From: Thiohalocapsa halophila
Lineage (GTDB): Bacteria; Pseudomonadota; Gammaproteobacteria; Chromatiales; Chromatiaceae
Length of the DNA: 41,937 nucleotides
Assembly: GCF_016583825.1 (NCBI RefSeq)
Contig: NZ_NRRV01000052.1
Location: forward strand, 1 to 41,937
Direction: 5' to 3'
Below are positions 39,687 to 41,937 of the stretch, in pieces. Made by a program: the position numbers and the translations under genes. The notes below the pieces were generated by a model, which was not told the origin of the DNA, did not search any database, and was given only the letters and a program-made list of their open reading frames with translations. Numbering within the stretch: position 1 is the stretch's first letter; each line of letters starts with the position of its first letter.

Positions 39687-40908
39687 GCCGGTCGCGCCGC
39701 ACGCGCCCGTCGCGGCACCGCCCGAGCGCTATACGCTCGACGGCGGGCCGGCAGTGGAGGCCCGCATCGACGCCGATCAGCAGCAGATCGCCGCTGCCGT
39801 GCTCGACTCGGTGCCCCGGCGCAGCTTCGTCGCCCTGGTGCTCATGGGGGGCTACGGCCGCGGCGAGGGCGGCTATGTGGTCACCGAGGACGGGCCAGCC
39901 CCGTTCAACGACTACGACTACTTCGTCGTCGTTCGGGGCACATCCGGCGCGCAGCGCGCCGCTTTGCACCGCGGGCTCGCCGAGCTGGCGGAGACACTGA
40001 CGGAGCGCGTGGGCGTGGAAGTGGACTTCGCACTGCTGAGCGCCGAGCACCTGAAGCGCGCCGAGTATTCACTGATGAACGCCGAGATGCGCTGGGGCCA
40101 CCGGGTGGTGGCGGGTGACGCGGACGTGTTGGAGCGCATGCGTGACATGCCCTTCCACGGCCTGCCGCCTGGCGAGCTCACGCGGCTGATGCTGAACCGC
40201 GGCGCCCTGTTGCTGATGGATCAGCAACAGCTGCTCGAGCGCCGCTCCCTGGCCGCCGGCGGCGGTATGGACACAGGCGAGCGCGAGGTCTTCTTCAAGT
40301 ACCTGTTCAAGGCCGTCCTCGCCTGCGGCGACACCCGCCTCGCGGCGGACGGCCGCTATCACCCGTCCTATCCCGAGAAGCTCGCCCGGCTGGAAGCCCC
40401 GCGCCCGGCGCTCTACGTGGATGATCGCGAGCGCCCGGACCCCATGCCGCGGCACGACGAGTTTCTCGAGCTCTACCGGCTCGCCTACCGCCACAAGTTC
40501 CACCCGGCCTACGAGGAATTCGCCGACGCCCGCCCCGCGGACTGGCTGGCGCGGGTGCTGCGCATCTGGACCGCCACGCTGCGCGCCTTCGAGATCCGCC
40601 GCCTGGGCGCGAGCTTCTCGGACTGGCACGACTACTGCCGTGCGGACATTCCCAAGGGGCAGGGCGGCAACCTGGTGCGCAACCTCGGCGTGACCGTGCG
40701 CGACTTCGGCCCCCGCGAGCCCCTGCGCCGCCCCCGCCGCGCCCTTCGCTACCCGCGCGAGCGCCTCATCGGCACCCTGCCGCTGCTGCTGACGGAATCC
40801 GGCTCGCTGCTCGACCCCTGCGCCGCCAGCGCCCTGGGGCTGCCGGCGAATATCCACTGGAAGCTGGCGGCGGAGCGGTTCCTGGGGCTTTGGGCGCGGT
40901 ATGCTTGA
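39673..40908 (+). CDS. Nucleotidyltransferase-fold protein of unknown substrate
   Basis: The 411-residue protein has a polymerase-beta-type nucleotidyltransferase signature: VLMGGYGRGEGGYV, a GG-x-GRGE motif, followed by PFNDYDYFVVV, with the two Asp residues that would bind metal. It then has VEVDFALLSAEHLKRAE with a further Asp. The C-terminal two thirds (about 150-400) are helical and not recognisable. Such enzymes transfer NMP to a protein, nucleic acid or small acceptor. It is the last gene of the cluster and could modify a glycan precursor or a regulator; this is inference. Confidence 0.7.
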   Translation: MGKPEPVAPHAPVAAPPERYTLDGGPAVEARIDADQQQIAAAVLDSVPRRSFVALVLMGGYGRGEGGYVVTEDGPAPFNDYDYFVVVRGTSGAQRAALHRGLAELAETLTERVGVEVDFALLSAEHLKRAEYSLMNAEMRWGHRVVAGDADVLERMRDMPFHGLPPGELTRLMLNRGALLLMDQQQLLERRSLAAGGGMDTGEREVFFKYLFKAVLACGDTRLAADGRYHPSYPEKLARLEAPRPALYVDDRERPDPMPRHDEFLELYRLAYRHKFHPAYEEFADARPADWLARVLRIWTATLRAFEIRRLGASFSDWHDYCRADIPKGQGGNLVRNLGVTVRDFGPREPLRRPRRALRYPRERLIGTLPLLLTESGSLLDPCAASALGLPANIHWKLAAERFLGLWARYA

Positions 40909-40911
40909 GGG

Positions 40912-40988
40912 GAAGGGCGGAGTGTGGAGGGCGGAGGGCGGATCACGGAGTGCGGATCACGGAGTGCGGAGTGCGGAGTGCCGAGTGC
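40912..40988. repeat. Eleven tandem heptanucleotides (GGAGTGC consensus)
   Basis: Unbroken 7-base register from 40912 to 40988: GAAGGGC, GGAGTGT, GGAGGGC (twice), GGATCAC alternating twice with GGAGTGC, then GGAGTGC twice more and CGAGTGC. It begins just after the stop of the nucleotidyltransferase-fold gene. It is the longest of four heptamer blocks in the window. Confidence 0.85.
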
Positions 40989-41020
40989 GGCGTTTGGCGA
41001 AGATCGGTGGTGGTAGGGGC

Positions 41021-41725
41021 TCAGTCGGCGTTCGGTCGACTCTTGAGCGCCTCTGGGTTCATCACTGTCATCGCCTCGTCGCCCATACCCATCACGAGCA
41101 CGCCGGCCTTCGTGGCCCGGCGGATGATGCTGTCGTCCGGGTAAAGGCTGGCTAGCACGCCGACGGCCCGATTGTCGGCGTACTCCGGGCAGAAGCGCGA
41201 TAGGTCCTCGAGCTTGGCCAGCAGGGGCTCGATATGGCTCGCCTGGAGGCGTGACTTGGTCTCGTTGACCAGCACGATGTCGTTGCAGGCGAGGAGGGCG
41301 TCATACTCCCGGGTTTCTCCATCCCGCCGGCGGACGACGCGCAGCGCGAAGAGGTCGGGGGAGTCGCAGCCGAACAGCTCGGCGGCGACCCGGGGCAGGC
41401 TCGGCGCTACGATGTCCTCCACCACGGTGCCGAGGCGGTTGGCGAGATCGCCCCATTGCTTGTTCATGCGCTTGCGATCACGCTCGGACTCCTCCTTGAA
41501 CGCGCGCATCTCGTCCTTGAACGAGCCCATCTCGTCCTTGAATGCCCCCATCTCGTCCTTGAACGCGCGCATCTCGTCTTTGAAGCCGCTCATGTCGTCT
41601 TTGAATTCCCGCATCTCCTCCGAGAGGCGGTTCAGCGACATTTCCGTGCGCATCGCCTGGTAGCTCAGCTCCTTCATGTACTCGCGGAGTTCGTCGACTT
41701 CCTCGCGGATGGCGGTGTTGGCCAT
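41021..41725 (-). CDS. Coiled-coil protein with PD-(D/E)XK nuclease-like domain (DUF3782-like)
   Basis: From ATG 41725 (GGAGG six bases upstream) the product is 234 residues. The N-terminal half is a coiled coil built of a seven-residue repeat FKDEM(R/G)(A/S) occurring about five times (residues about 40-80). It is encoded by nearly identical 21-base repeats. The C-terminal half has a beta-alpha-beta pattern with ETREYDALLACNDIVLVNET followed by KSRLQASHI. There an Asp and the later Glu-x-Lys form a PD-(D/E)XK-like site. Function is unknown; similar proteins are often attributed to nuclease-like DUF families in mobile or accessory DNA. Confidence 0.7.
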   Translation of the reverse strand: MANTAIREEVDELREYMKELSYQAMRTEMSLNRLSEEMREFKDDMSGFKDEMRAFKDEMGAFKDEMGSFKDEMRAFKEESERDRKRMNKQWGDLANRLGTVVEDIVAPSLPRVAAELFGCDSPDLFALRVVRRRDGETREYDALLACNDIVLVNETKSRLQASHIEPLLAKLEDLSRFCPEYADNRAVGVLASLYPDDSIIRRATKAGVLVMGMGDEAMTVMNPEALKSRPNAD

Positions 41726-41818
41726 GTCTGTCCTCCGACGGCTCATACGCAACTTGCTTCAGCAGCATAGCAAGTCGGGCAGTGGTCCGTCGGCTCAGCG
41801 TGCGAGCCGTCAGCAATT

Positions 41819-41937
41819 CTAAATTTGCCGCCCTGGCGCAGCGGCGCGGCCAGTAGGCGGCGGCGTCGCGGGCTCCAGGGCCTCGTGCATGAAGTCGAGG
41901 AGCTGCTCCCAGGAGTCGAACGGCCAGTACAGCGTCA
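41819..41937 (-). CDS. Unidentified protein, 3' end only (partial)
   Basis: The minus-strand frame enters from the window edge and ends at 41819. It reads TLYWPFDSWEQLLDFMHEAL followed by a Pro/Ala/Arg-rich tail. The frame has good composition and probably is a real gene, but only the last 38 codons are visible, too little for a family call. Confidence 0.45.
   Translation of the reverse strand, partial: TLYWPFDSWEQLLDFMHEALEPATPPPTGRAAAPGRQI

Overview
The window is high-GC DNA, dense with genes on both strands, and reads like a gammaproteobacterial chromosome. The gene types (Mrp antiporter with small MbhD/MbhE-like subunits, a DUF2333 protein, an sll1863-type coiled-coil protein, a glutaminase-STAS-cNMP fusion, many type II toxin-antitoxin genes, and REP and heptamer repeats) would fit a Chromatiales-like organism. 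That placement is inference from gene content; no rRNA or phylogenetic marker lies in the window.

Positions 1-10027 hold a periplasmic retropepsin-like protease, an exported amidohydrolase and an AraC-type regulator on the minus strand. Divergent from the regulator is a formylglycine-type sulfatase, followed by an exported HAD hydrolase and an eight-heme c-type cytochrome with C-terminal TPRs. Two inverted repeats with a shared TGTCCGC-type half-site lie between the regulator and the sulfatase.

Positions 10237-18200 are a degenerate accessory island. It contains two AbrB/PIN (VapBC) modules, a ParDE module, a Phd-UPF0175 antitoxin, two halves of a DUF3368 toxin lying 2.5 kb apart, and a second copy of a vapC 3' end that has lost active-site aspartates. 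It also contains remnants of a RAYT transposase, an alkaline-phosphatase-type protein, a DUF900 hydrolase, an MscK channel, an IS91-family transposase and a PIN toxin. A 727-bp deletion derivative of a DDE insertion sequence sits among them with perfect 22-bp terminal inverted repeats.

Positions 18203-30107 return to intact genes, mostly on the minus strand. A Mur ligase, an M14-like lipoprotein and a dicarboxylate/amino-acid symporter form an apparent operon. After a small coiled-coil stress-type protein comes a nine-gene Mrp-type cation/proton antiporter operon (E-F-G-MbhD-like-B-C-D-D-D). Positions 30588-40908 are on the plus strand: a DUF2333 membrane protein, a glutaminase-STAS-cNMP fusion, an 88-bp-period REP array, an SRAP (HMCES/YedK-type) protein, and an exopolysaccharide cluster. 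The cluster has a fused sugar-transferase/WecG-type enzyme, a polyprenyl-phosphate sugar transferase, a nucleotidyltransferase-LbH-sugar-transferase-like fusion, a GT2 glycosyltransferase and an unassigned nucleotidyltransferase-fold protein. The window ends with a coiled-coil/PD-(D/E)XK protein and the 3' end of an unidentified gene.

Four heptanucleotide tandem repeats (24325, 24469, 27794, 40912) run through or beside coding regions and are the clearest unexplained DNA-level signal. No rRNA, tRNA or CRISPR array was seen.
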